From: CAVZLD01 sp964522605
GTDB taxonomy: Bacteria; Planctomycetota; Planctomycetia; Pirellulales; Pirellulaceae
Assembly: GCA_964522605.1 (NCBI GenBank)
Contig: CAZFWV010000187.1
Location: 1 to 13,121, forward strand
Direction of reading: 5' to 3'
DNA length: 13,121 nt
Part shown: piece by piece, positions 8,367 to 13,121 of the stretch
Numbering within the stretch: position 1 is the first letter of the stretch
Layout: the number at the start of each line of letters is the position of its first letter
Notes under the pieces: generated by a model
What the model was told of the DNA's origin: nothing
Seen by the model: only the letters and a program-made list of their open reading frames with translations
The model's database searches: none
Made by a program: the position numbers and the translations under genes

Positions 8367-8687
8367 TCACTGTTTGCGGTCCAAGTGGCCCTTCGCCATC
8401 GCGGAAAAGAACCATGCTACGGTACTCTCGTCCGGAAGAGCCCAATCGACTCCCTTCGAGTTCCACCACGTTTCAGCTCTTCTCAGTGCCAAGTCGATCG
8501 TCAACGGAGACGAGAACCGCCTTGGGTCGGTGACAATGTGGATGAACTCCGCGAGCACCTGTGGAGCAAGCGCAAACCGATCGTCTTTTTGACGCAGCGA
8601 CTGGATCACCCTGCGAGCTACTTCATGGTCTTAATGACAAGCCACTTCGACGGCAACAAGAAAGCTGGTGTCGAGACCATGCGTCAC
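8367..8687 (-). pseudogene. vapC: VapC-type PIN-domain toxin, broken by an in-frame stop and C-terminal loss
   Basis: The GTG at 8687 overlaps the vapB stop (ATGTGA), the usual vapBC arrangement. The frame begins VTHGLDTSFLVAVEVACH, giving the PIN catalytic Asp at residue 6 and a Glu at 14. It then hits TAA at codon 19 (8633-8631) and continues in the same frame as DHEVARRVIQSL, FALAPQVLAEFIHIVTDP and WWNSKGVDWALPDE to GHLDRKQ. Intact relatives continue after DRK with a motif carrying the next catalytic Asp (LDT-x-x-A-A-T). Here a TGA follows at 8369-8367, and the remaining C-terminal third is missing. PIN-domain VapC toxins are ribonucleases that cut tRNA or rRNA; this copy should be dead twice over. 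The lost end lies 16 bases from the stop of the convergent HerA gene, suggesting that insertion of the operon removed it. Confidence 0.8.
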
Positions 8688-8899
8688 ATTCGGTTCTCCA
8701 GCATCTCGTCGTACCACTGGTCGCGCGTACCCAATGGCTCCAGCATCCGGCCTAACTCGAGCGGTGGCAAATCCAGCGCGCTGTGGCCTTCGCTCCGAGT
8801 TTTTTGCAGACGCATTTGCCGCACGAACCGCTCTAGCTGCGCAAGCTCTTCGGAAGAAAACTGCGCGATCACGCTTTCGATATCATGAAGTGTGCTCAT
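8684..8899 (-). CDS. vapB: VapB-type antitoxin
   Basis: Encodes 71 residues starting STLHDIESVIAQFSSEELAQL after the initial Met. The N-terminal helix pair (IESVIAQFSSEELAQLERFV) and the acidic, proline-containing tail LDLPPLELGRMLEPLG followed by DEMLENR match the VapB antitoxins that sit before PIN toxins in planctomycetes, where the tail plugs the toxin active site. Its stop overlaps the GTG start of the broken vapC by three bases. The reading frame is intact although its partner is dead. No Shine-Dalgarno is visible; a TATACT box eight bases before the ATG and a palindrome across the start suggest a leaderless, self-regulated transcript. The start lies inside the end of the truncated upstream gene. 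Confidence 0.75.
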   Translation of the reverse strand: MSTLHDIESVIAQFSSEELAQLERFVRQMRLQKTRSEGHSALDLPPLELGRMLEPLGTRDQWYDEMLENRM

Positions 8900-9242
8900 A
8901 CGCTATGAGTATACCTGGGCCACTTTGGGAAAGCCAGAATGGGTGATCTTCAAGCTCGCCGATGCCGATGTACGGGGACCACACGGTCTTCGGAAACGGC
9001 AGACCGGCGGGTAGCCGGAAAGCGGCCGTTCTCACGCCGAAGTTCGTGTAGTGCAAATGGACATCGTAGCCGCGGCGGAGCAAACCTCTCACGTCCCCTC
9101 GAAAGCCGCCGTAGTGATACTCGTTGCGAAACGCCCAACGGGAAATCTCCGCCCGCGTCGATTGCTTTTCCGCATATGCCAACTCCGCGTCGGTTAGTGG
9201 TCGATCAACGGCACGAAACTCGATGTACTGATACTCGCTCAA
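8883..9242 (-). pseudogene. Truncated hypothetical protein (N-terminal fragment)
   Basis: Encodes 119 residues from TTG at 9242 (first residues MSEYQYIEFRAVDRPL), chosen because GGAGG lies nine bases upstream; an in-frame TTG at 9251 would sit against the Shine-Dalgarno. The blocks YIEFRAVDRPLTDAE, STRAEI, NEYHYGGFRGD, LLRRGYDVHLHYTNFGVRTAAFRLP belong to an uncharacterised family I remember from planctomycetes and actinobacteria, whose members are normally several hundred residues long. The last 20 or so residues (DHPFWLSQSGPGILIAYEHTS) do not fit the family and run into the vapB promoter and start, so the C-terminal majority was lost when the vapBC segment joined. Function unknown; probably non-functional. 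Confidence 0.6.
8895..8913 (-). promoter_or_regulatory. Candidate vapB promoter and operator
   Basis: CTCATA (8895-8900) and TATGAG (8904-8909) are a perfect 6-bp inverted repeat around CGC, covering the vapB ATG (8899-8897). Directly upstream on the minus strand, TATACT (8913-8908) is a good -10 box ending eight bases before the ATG. A convincing -35 was not found. The arrangement fits autorepression by a VapBC complex and a transcript beginning at or near the ATG. Confidence 0.4.
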
Positions 9243-9278
9243 GGTAAGCAACCTCCGTGTCTAATTTTGCGTTGGTGC

Positions 9279-10436
9279 CTACCACGGCTTCAGTTCGTTA
9301 AGCAGGTGCGATAACGCGACGGCTCGGATCTTGTTCGCCATGTCAAAGGAGTGTTCGCCGGCATGAACGACAAACAGACGCTGGAGCTTCAGGTCGGTTA
9401 GAGCCGTTCGCATCGAGGGGGTGATGGTCGGAGCCGAGGTGCGTTTGACCTCGAATCCCCAACGCTTTCTCCCGCGAACGACAAGTAGGTCGAGTTCTGC
9501 CCCCGCATGCGTGGCCCAGAAGTAACACTCTTGGGGTCGCACATCGAGAAGCGTGGAAATCTGAGAAATGACGAATCCTTCCCATGAGGCTCCCAGTTTG
9601 GGGTGTGCTTCGACCTCTGCCATGGCTTTCAGGCCGAGCAGCGAATGAAGAATCCCACTATCCGTCAAGTAGACTTTGGGCGACTTCACCTGACGCTTCT
9701 TGATGTTCTCGTGCCACGGTTGGAGTTGGCGAACTACAAAGGCGGACGAGAGTGTATCGAGGTAGTTACGCACCGTGTGGTCCGCCACGCCGAAAGAACG
9801 GCCAAACTCGGATGCATTCCACACTTGTCCATGGTAGTGGGCCAGCATGGTCCAGAACCGCCTCAGTGTCTCGGAACTGACCCGGATGCCCAATTGTGGA
9901 AGGTCCCGTTCGAGAAAAGTGCCCACGAACTGTTCACGCCACGTTAGGCTCTTTGCATGACTTGGTGCCAAGAACGACCTGGGAAAACCGCCGCGAAGCC
10001 AGAGCTTCGAGTGATTCTTGATGCCAACTTCCTGTAGTGAAAAGCCACCGAGCGAGTAGTACGCGATTCGTCCAGCCAGCGTTTCATTCCCCTGGCGAAG
10101 CATCTCGGGAGACGCACTGCCCAAGATGAGAAAGCGGCTGCGTATCGGTCGCCGGTCTGCCAGCACCCTCAACTCGGGAAAGAGACCTGGCAGCCGTTGG
10201 ATTTCATCCAGGATAACGAGGCCCTTCAAGGGAGCGAGCGTCAATTCCGGATCCGCCAAGCGACCCCGGTCCGCTTGGCGTTCCAAGTCGAATGCGTGAC
10301 AGGGCTGTTTCCACAACTTCTGCAGCTGCTCGGCAAGCGTCGTCTTCCCCACCTGCCTCGCTCCGAGAATGGCGACCACGGGGAACTGCTTGAGGAGGCT
10401 CATCACGCGATCGCGGTGCGTCGTACGGCTGATCAT
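9279..10436 (-). CDS. AAA ATPase with C-terminal DUF4143 domain
   Basis: Encodes 385 residues, the usual length for this family. The ATG at 10436 has GGAGG six bases upstream. N-terminal AAA_14 domain: Walker A GARQVGKTT (25-33), Walker B LVILDEIQRLP (73-83, D77/E78), sensor ILGSAS (104-109) and LAGR (120-123). A winged helix follows (about 200-235, DHTVRNYLDTL). The C-terminal DUF4143 part shows VYLTDSGILHSLL (255-267), then a PD-(D/E)XK-like constellation: E286, D316 in GAELDLLV, and E329/K331 in GFEVKR. The family is abundant in bacteria and archaea and is scattered and mobile; its role is unsettled, with nucleic-acid-related or defence functions suspected. The gene is intact, unlike most of its neighbours. 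A tandem palindrome just upstream may control it. Confidence 0.9.
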   Translation of the reverse strand: MISRTTHRDRVMSLLKQFPVVAILGARQVGKTTLAEQLQKLWKQPCHAFDLERQADRGRLADPELTLAPLKGLVILDEIQRLPGLFPELRVLADRRPIRSRFLILGSASPEMLRQGNETLAGRIAYYSLGGFSLQEVGIKNHSKLWLRGGFPRSFLAPSHAKSLTWREQFVGTFLERDLPQLGIRVSSETLRRFWTMLAHYHGQVWNASEFGRSFGVADHTVRNYLDTLSSAFVVRQLQPWHENIKKRQVKSPKVYLTDSGILHSLLGLKAMAEVEAHPKLGASWEGFVISQISTLLDVRPQECYFWATHAGAELDLLVVRGRKRWGFEVKRTSAPTITPSMRTALTDLKLQRLFVVHAGEHSFDMANKIRAVALSHLLNELKPW

Positions 10437-10450
10437 GCCTCCAGATTACC

Positions 10451-10483
10451 TCGAAATTTCGAACTTGACAATCGAGATTTCAA
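10451..10483 (-). promoter_or_regulatory. Tandem palindromic operator upstream of the DUF4143 gene
   Basis: TCGAAATTTCGA (10451-10462) is a perfect 12-bp palindrome beginning 15 bases upstream of the DUF4143 ATG. A second, imperfect copy TCGAGATTTCAA (10472-10483, two mismatches) is offset by exactly 21 bases, two helical turns, so two dimers could bind one face of the DNA. On the minus strand TTGTCA (10471-10466) lies between the copies and could be a -35 box. Confidence 0.45.
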
Positions 10484-10492
10484 GGTGCATAA

Positions 10493-10612
10493 AGGCTGGC
10501 GTGGCCTTCGATTGGCAGGTTGATCGCGCGTGTAGAACTCATTGGGCGCAAGGTCGCCGGGCGCCATATGCGGCCGGAAGCCGCTGTACCAGCGCTCAAG
10601 GAAATCAAGCTT
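10493..10612 (-). pseudogene. Remnant of an integrase-type (rve/DDE) transposase C-terminus
   Basis: The frame reads KLDFLERWYSGFRPH, then MAPGDLAPNEFYTRDQP and ANRRPRQP. WY-x-x-x-RPH followed by a short glycine-rich loop and (T/A)P-(D/N)-E-(V/F)-Y, then PANRRPR, is the typical C-terminal end of DDE transposases of the IS3/IS481-like integrase-core class in planctomycetes. The catalytic Asp residues and everything upstream are missing: all three minus-strand frames from 10740 to 10621 close quickly. The fragment sits directly upstream of the DUF4143 gene, marking an old insertion point. Strand and family class are fairly sure; the exact IS family is not. Confidence 0.55.
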
Positions 10613-10821
10613 GCGACCGGGCTGGCTCGTCGCGGTGCAGTGGCACGAGGATTCGGCAAGCGTAATCAAACCGGGAGCATACTGGTCAGCACGTAAGACA
10701 GCGGAACGGAGATGGGCTCAACTCCGGAGGTCCCTTCAACTCGTTACGCAGATGGCACTTACGGAATGGCGTTGCCGAGAGAAATCGAGAGGCAGCGGGT
10801 TTCTCACCCGCAGCTCGATAA

Positions 10822-10854
10822 GCCATAACCCCTTGTGAAACAACGGGTTATGGC
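10822..10854. repeat. 33-base near-perfect palindrome beside a tmRNA-like end
   Basis: GCCATAACCC (10822-10831) pairs with GGGTTATGGC (10845-10854), and inside it TTGT (10833-10836) pairs with ACAA (10840-10843) around a GAA loop, leaving one C/C mismatch (10832/10844). That is 14 of 15 pairs. There is no T-tract on either side, so an intrinsic terminator is unlikely. It lies 8 bases beyond the tmRNA-like 3' end, where a site-specific recombinase would bind. Confidence 0.55.
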
Positions 10855-10862
10855 GACCATAG

Positions 10863-10887
10863 TGGAGGCGGCGGGGATCGAACCCGC
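10863..10887 (-). other. tmRNA/tRNA 3'-end fragment (candidate attachment site)
   Basis: On the minus strand, bases 10887-10871 form a perfect T-arm (GCGGG-TTCGATC-CCCGC), followed by an acceptor-like strand CGCCTCC (10870-10864) and a discriminator A (10863). The matching 5' acceptor strand (GGAGGCG) and the rest of a tRNA do not occur upstream on the minus strand, so this is only a 3' end. GGTTCGA...CGCCTCCA is the usual end of bacterial tmRNA (ssrA), a favourite target of tyrosine-recombinase elements, which rebuild this end and leave copies behind. No CCA is encoded. Most likely an att-site relic, not an expressed RNA. Confidence 0.5.
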
Positions 10888-10907
10888 GCACGTGTCTTCC
10901 GAAGGCA

Positions 10908-11143
10908 TTGTCAGCAAACGACTTACGAAAACGGCTTTCGCGAAGTCAGTAGATTTGGAGCACGCGGACGGCCCCCAGTGGCCGAATCTGACATCGATTG
11001 ACGCGGATGACGCCTGTGATGATCGACGTCTTCAGCACGTTACTCGGGCGTGGCCCTGTCTTCCCGCGCACATCCGCGATGCCATTCTGACGCTCGTGGA
11101 CTCAGCCCTCACTATGCAATCGTCTGGACTGAATCAGCAGTAG
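10908..11143 (+). pseudogene. Possible relic reading frame between the two tmRNA-like copies
   Basis: The frame is open from GTG 10835 to TAG 11143, but its first part only translates the palindrome and the tmRNA-like end. The later part contains QHVTRAWPCLPAHIRDAILTLVDSA written here in two blocks: AWPCLP and HIRDAILTLVDSA. A W-P-x-LP-x-x-(I/V)R-x-A-I-x-x-LV block is familiar from short C-terminal extensions encoded near integrases and tmRNA-linked elements in planctomycetes. I cannot name a family. No ribosome binding site is seen. Treat it as a decayed fragment of an integrated element. Confidence 0.25.
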
Positions 11144-11146
11144 AGA

Positions 11147-11174
11147 TAGTGGAGGCGTAGGGGCTCGATCCTGG
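11147..11174. repeat. Second, degenerate copy of the tmRNA-like end (direct repeat)
   Basis: Bases 11147-11174 align without gaps to 10860-10887. The first 11 bases are identical (TAGTGGAGGCG) and 22 of 28 match overall; the T-arm pairing is destroyed in this copy. The two copies are 287 bases apart in the same orientation, as expected of attL/attR-type scars. It lies only 15 bases before the higBA promoter. Confidence 0.4.
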
Positions 11175-11188
11175 CCGGAATATCTGAT

Positions 11189-11215
11189 TTGACAGTATAT
11201 CGTATCCGATATACT
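11189..11215 (+). promoter_or_regulatory. higBA promoter with overlapping operator
   Basis: TTGACA (11189-11194) is a consensus -35 and TATACT (11210-11215) a strong -10, with a 15-base spacer, slightly short. The spacer and -10 are covered by a perfect 9-bp inverted repeat: AGTATATCG (11194-11202), TATC, CGATATACT (11207-11215). A palindrome filling the core promoter is the normal autorepression site of a HigA-type antitoxin. Confidence 0.65.
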
Positions 11216-11242
11216 CTAGGGGTAGAAAAGGGGGCGTCTGGG

Positions 11243-11626
11243 ATGGCCAAAGGAAAGCAGGGAGGCGAGGCGGAGGAGCCGACGCGGCAGCCCCTGGTTG
11301 GGCTGCACGGCGAAGTCAAGACACCGCCGTTCACGCCGAAAGGCCGTCAGGAAGCCAGCATGCTTCTGCGCCTCCTTCAGCGCGGCGAGCGTCTGGGCAT
11401 GCCCCAGTCGGAACCGTTGACGGACGTTTGCCCCAGCTGTGGTGCGCTGCGCGTCCGCGATGCGGAGCACAACTGGCGAATCATGTTTCGAGTCGATCCG
11501 GACGCCGTATTGGTCTTGGAGGTTTACGCGAAGAAGACGCGAGCGATTCCAAGGGCGGTCATCGACCGGCGCAAGCAACGTTTGAAGGCTTACGACGAAG
11601 CCGTGAATGCGGCCAAGAAGAAGTAG
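11243..11626 (+). CDS. higB: HigB/RelE-like toxin (phage Gp49-like family)
   Basis: Encodes 127 residues from ATG 11243, with AGGGGG about 12 bases upstream; the longer frame to 11189 would start inside the -35 box. Family blocks: LVGLHGEVKTPPFTPKGRQEASMLL seen as GLHGEVKTPPF and ARQEA-like helix region, LRLLQRGERLGMPQSEPL, LRVRDAEHNWRIMFRV, VLVLEVYAKKTRAIP and a C-terminal AVIDRRKQRL helix. This is the Gp49/HigB branch of the RelE fold: toxins that bind the ribosome and cut mRNA. Conserved basic/aromatic positions (R of WRIMFR, KKT) are present, so it is likely active. An unusual CPSCG pair lies before LRVRD, where relatives usually have a single Cys. The toxin precedes the antitoxin, as in higBA, by 17 bases. 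Confidence 0.85.
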   Translation: MAKGKQGGEAEEPTRQPLVGLHGEVKTPPFTPKGRQEASMLLRLLQRGERLGMPQSEPLTDVCPSCGALRVRDAEHNWRIMFRVDPDAVLVLEVYAKKTRAIPRAVIDRRKQRLKAYDEAVNAAKKK

Positions 11627-11643
11627 GGCAGAGGGTAGAGAAG

Positions 11644-12018
11644 ATGGATGCCGCAAAACGCAAAGCGATTGAAGCAGCCGGCTGGAAGGTCGGTGATGCT
11701 GCGGATTTCCTGGAAATGAGCGACGAGGAGCGTCAGCTGCTCGACACCCGGGTTGCGCTTGCTCTGGCCATCCGTGAACAGCGAGAAGCGTCCAAGCTTT
11801 CGCAGAAGGAACTTGGCGCCCGGCTGAAGACGAGTCAGCCGCGGGTCGCCAAGATCGAGCGCGCTGCATCCGATGTTTCGATGGACCAGTTGGTGCGTGC
11901 TCTGACGGCCGCTGGAGGCAGCATTGTCGTCAAGGTTGCGAAGGGAAAGACCCGCTCGGGAAAGCGACAAGTCTCAACGAAGGGACATGTTGTGCTCGAA
12001 GTGACTGCTGGGAAGTAG
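11644..12018 (+). CDS. higA: HigA-type antitoxin, XRE-family helix-turn-helix
   Basis: Encodes 124 residues from ATG 11644, preceded by AGAGGG. The N-terminal 35 residues (AIEAAGWKVGDAADFLEMSDEE) are the usual leader of HTH_37/HigA2-type antitoxins. The helix-turn-helix spans about residues 38-90, with LSQKELGARLKTSQPRVAKIE at 52-72 split as helix 2 (QKELGARL) and recognition helix (SQPRVAKIE). The basic tail VKVAKGKTRSGKRQ is longer than in many relatives and ends VVLEVTAG. The protein should neutralise the upstream toxin and bind the 11194-11215 palindrome to repress the operon. Same operon, 17-base gap, no internal promoter seen. Confidence 0.88.
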   Translation: MDAAKRKAIEAAGWKVGDAADFLEMSDEERQLLDTRVALALAIREQREASKLSQKELGARLKTSQPRVAKIERAASDVSMDQLVRALTAAGGSIVVKVAKGKTRSGKRQVSTKGHVVLEVTAGK

Positions 12019-12053
12019 GAGACCCGGTCCTTTTCCGCGGCAAGCACGATTGA

Positions 12054-12085
12054 ATCGCCCGCCACGTGCGGGCGCGGATTGAAAC
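12054..12085 (+). repeat. Solitary type I-C-like CRISPR repeat
   Basis: The 32 bases at 12054-12085 have the form of a type I-C repeat: a TCGCCCG...CGGGCG hairpin (CGCCCG 12057-12062, CGGGCG 12069-12074) and the 3' signature GGATTGAAAC (12076-12085). Length and handle fit, except that the first base is A where I-C repeats usually begin with G. No second copy follows at repeat-plus-spacer distance (bases around 12120 are the tail of the next gene), and none precedes it. It could be a relic of an array or a chance hairpin between the convergent higBA and DUF1579-like genes. Confidence 0.45.
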
Positions 12086-12100
12086 ACCGTGTCCGCCCAA

Positions 12101-12613
12101 CTATTGTCGCTTGGCCTCATAGATTAATGAAACTTGCGATTCCTTGCCATCCTGTTTCATGGTGCCTTTTCCCTCGGTGCGGAAGGTTTGCTGATCAATG
12201 ATTTTGATTTCGCCCCGATAGACTCCCTCGGCACCACCGGGATAAACGGAAGGGCCCTCGAGGACCCAGCCACCATCCTTCTTAATGTGGACATATCGAA
12301 GACGCGCTCCCTGTGCATTAAAATCCCAGCTACGGATCTGTTTACGCTCAGGATCCCAACCGATGACCGCAACGTAACTCGGCGCGGCCTGCGGGTTCTC
12401 CCGGATTGTCACGAGCATGAACGCTTTATTGTGAAACCATTCGTAAGTCGACTGCATGCGCAGAGGTTTGCCGGTCAATTCATCGAGCCCCTCGAATTCT
12501 CCTTCTACCTTCATTTCGCCTTCAATATTCCACGTGCCAACAAAGTACTCCAAATCTTTCAGTTCTGCCTGTCCAACGGCCATGGATGCCGTCATGAGGA
12601 GTGCTGCGAGCAT
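12101..12613 (-). CDS. Secreted DUF1579-like protein
   Basis: Encodes 170 residues from ATG 12613, chosen because AGGAGA lies seven bases upstream; a TTG at 12631 is open but has no such site. The signal peptide is MLAALLMTASMAVGQA, then ELKDLEYFVGTWNIEGEM, the family opening (L-x-x-FVG-x-W). Further blocks are STYEWFHNKAFMLV, VAVIGWDPERKQIRSWDF and the closing strands. The family is a small lipocalin-like beta-barrel exported to the periplasm or cell surface; the ligand is unknown, and it is expanded in planctomycetes. It is a paralogue of the frameshifted gene at 890-1502, on the opposite strand. This copy is intact. Confidence 0.82.
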   Translation of the reverse strand: MLAALLMTASMAVGQAELKDLEYFVGTWNIEGEMKVEGEFEGLDELTGKPLRMQSTYEWFHNKAFMLVTIRENPQAAPSYVAVIGWDPERKQIRSWDFNAQGARLRYVHIKKDGGWVLEGPSVYPGGAEGVYRGEIKIIDQQTFRTEGKGTMKQDGKESQVSLIYEAKRQ

Positions 12614-12775
12614 GATCTGTCTCCTGTGCAAGAAGAGGAATCTGTAGTCGGCGACGCCCTTAGTCTGCAGAGGTCCCCCGCACGAATCAATCAGGGGACG
12701 TTGGCTGTTGGCAAATCTGTTGATGGACTGGATTGTGGAGGGGCCGGCGGGCTGGGTCGGAGACGATCGAACTCC

Positions 12776-12952
12776 GGGGGCAATACAATTGTTCGTTACG
12801 TTTCAAATTCCAACCGAAACGCGTCCTTTGGCGAACTTTCCGTTCTAGGGTCGACGCCCGTCTTTCAGTTCGTCTTCGTCCCAGAACCTTCGTCATTGCT
12901 CATGTGCCTCCTAGGTGCGTCGTGCGTAGCGATCTATCGACGGAAACGCTAA
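12776..12952 (+). pseudogene. Orphan C-terminal fragment of a PEP-CTERM protein
   Basis: The last 24 codons of this plus-strand frame (12878-12949, stop TAA 12950) are a textbook PEP-CTERM sorting signal: VPEPSS, a hydrophobic helix LLMCLLGASCVAIY, and the basic end RRKR. It is preceded by a beta-rich stretch (GGNTIVRYV, FGELSVLGS) typical of the domain before the tail. Further upstream the frame becomes low-complexity and then antisense to the DUF1579-like gene, with no signal peptide or start that makes sense. PEP-CTERM proteins are cut and anchored by exosortase at the outer surface; this copy lacks its export signal and is most likely a 3' remnant. Confidence 0.6.
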
Positions 12953-13000
12953 TATCGTTGGCAATCTCCGTATTGTCGACCTGGAGCCCGAACGCCGCGA

Positions 13001-13120
13001 TCATTGCTTACTGACGCGTTGTGTCGTGACCGAGTTGCGGCGATTGGCCGTGGCGTTCTTTCGCGCCCGTGCCTCGGGCTGTTGGTCGAAGGGTCGCGTG
13101 AATCGGAAGATGTGATCATT
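13001..13120 (-). CDS. Possible 3' end of a gene entering from the right edge
   Basis: On the minus strand a frame is open from the window edge to TGA at 13003-13001, giving 39 residues rich in Arg, Asn and Gln (ends NRRNSVTTQRVSKQ). It has no recognisable motif, and 39 codons may be open by chance. Listed only because the edge cuts it. Confidence 0.2.
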   Translation of the reverse strand, partial: NDHIFRFTRPFDQQPEARARKNATANRRNSVTTQRVSKQ

Positions 13121-13121
13121 C

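Noticed and set aside
10835..10907. Start of a plus-strand protein beginning MKQRV and reading VEAAGIEPA
   Set aside because: This peptide is the translation of the palindrome and the tmRNA-like end, a well-known false gene start.
12054..12120. A CRISPR array
   Set aside because: Only one repeat-like unit; no second copy at the expected distance on either side and no cas genes.
12134..12775. Long plus-strand frame leading into the PEP-CTERM tail
   Set aside because: It is mostly antisense to the intact DUF1579-like gene; only the final part (12776-12952) looks like protein.

Overview
The window looks like a piece of a planctomycete (Planctomycetota) chromosome, moderate to high in GC. The clues are a PEP-CTERM sorting tail, small secreted DUF1579-type proteins at both ends, GTG/TTG starts, and toxin-antitoxin and DUF4143 genes of the type common in that phylum. 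This is inferred from protein style only; no rRNA or other marker gene is present.

Layout. Positions 1-303 (-) hold the start of a secreted protein that runs off the window. Positions 890-1502 (+) hold a secreted DUF1579-like protein broken by one extra T. Positions 1721-2764 (-) encode a macro-domain-like protein. The centre (3137-8350, +) is a tightly packed three-gene operon: a DUF559/Vsr-like PD-(D/E)XK nuclease, a winged-helix protein, and a 1134-residue protein with an N-terminal AAA/STAND-like ATPase joined by a proline-rich linker to a HerA/FtsK-like ATPase. The stop/start junctions overlap or nearly touch. The content (nuclease, DNA-binding adaptor, HerA motor) matches known HerA-based anti-phage modules in logic, but I do not recognise the combination. 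It is the best candidate for an undescribed system.

The operon ends 16 bases from the broken end of a vapC toxin gene. That vapC lost its C-terminal third and also carries an in-frame TAA; its vapB antitoxin (8684-8899, -) is intact. Upstream of vapB lies a truncated hypothetical gene (8883-9242, -), then an intact AAA/DUF4143 ATPase (9279-10436, -) with a tandem palindrome before its start. The 10.44-11.19 kb stretch is a junkyard: a transposase C-terminal remnant, a 33-base palindrome, and two direct copies (one degenerate) of a tmRNA/tRNA 3'-end-like sequence, as expected of a recombination or integration hotspot.

A complete HigBA-type toxin-antitoxin operon (11243-12018, +) follows, with a strong promoter overlapping a perfect operator palindrome. 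Next come a solitary type I-C-like CRISPR repeat (12054-12085), an intact secreted DUF1579-like gene (12101-12613, -), and an orphan PEP-CTERM tail (12776-12952, +). Overall, the sequence between two related secreted-protein genes is an accessory (defence/TA) island built by repeated insertion and decay.
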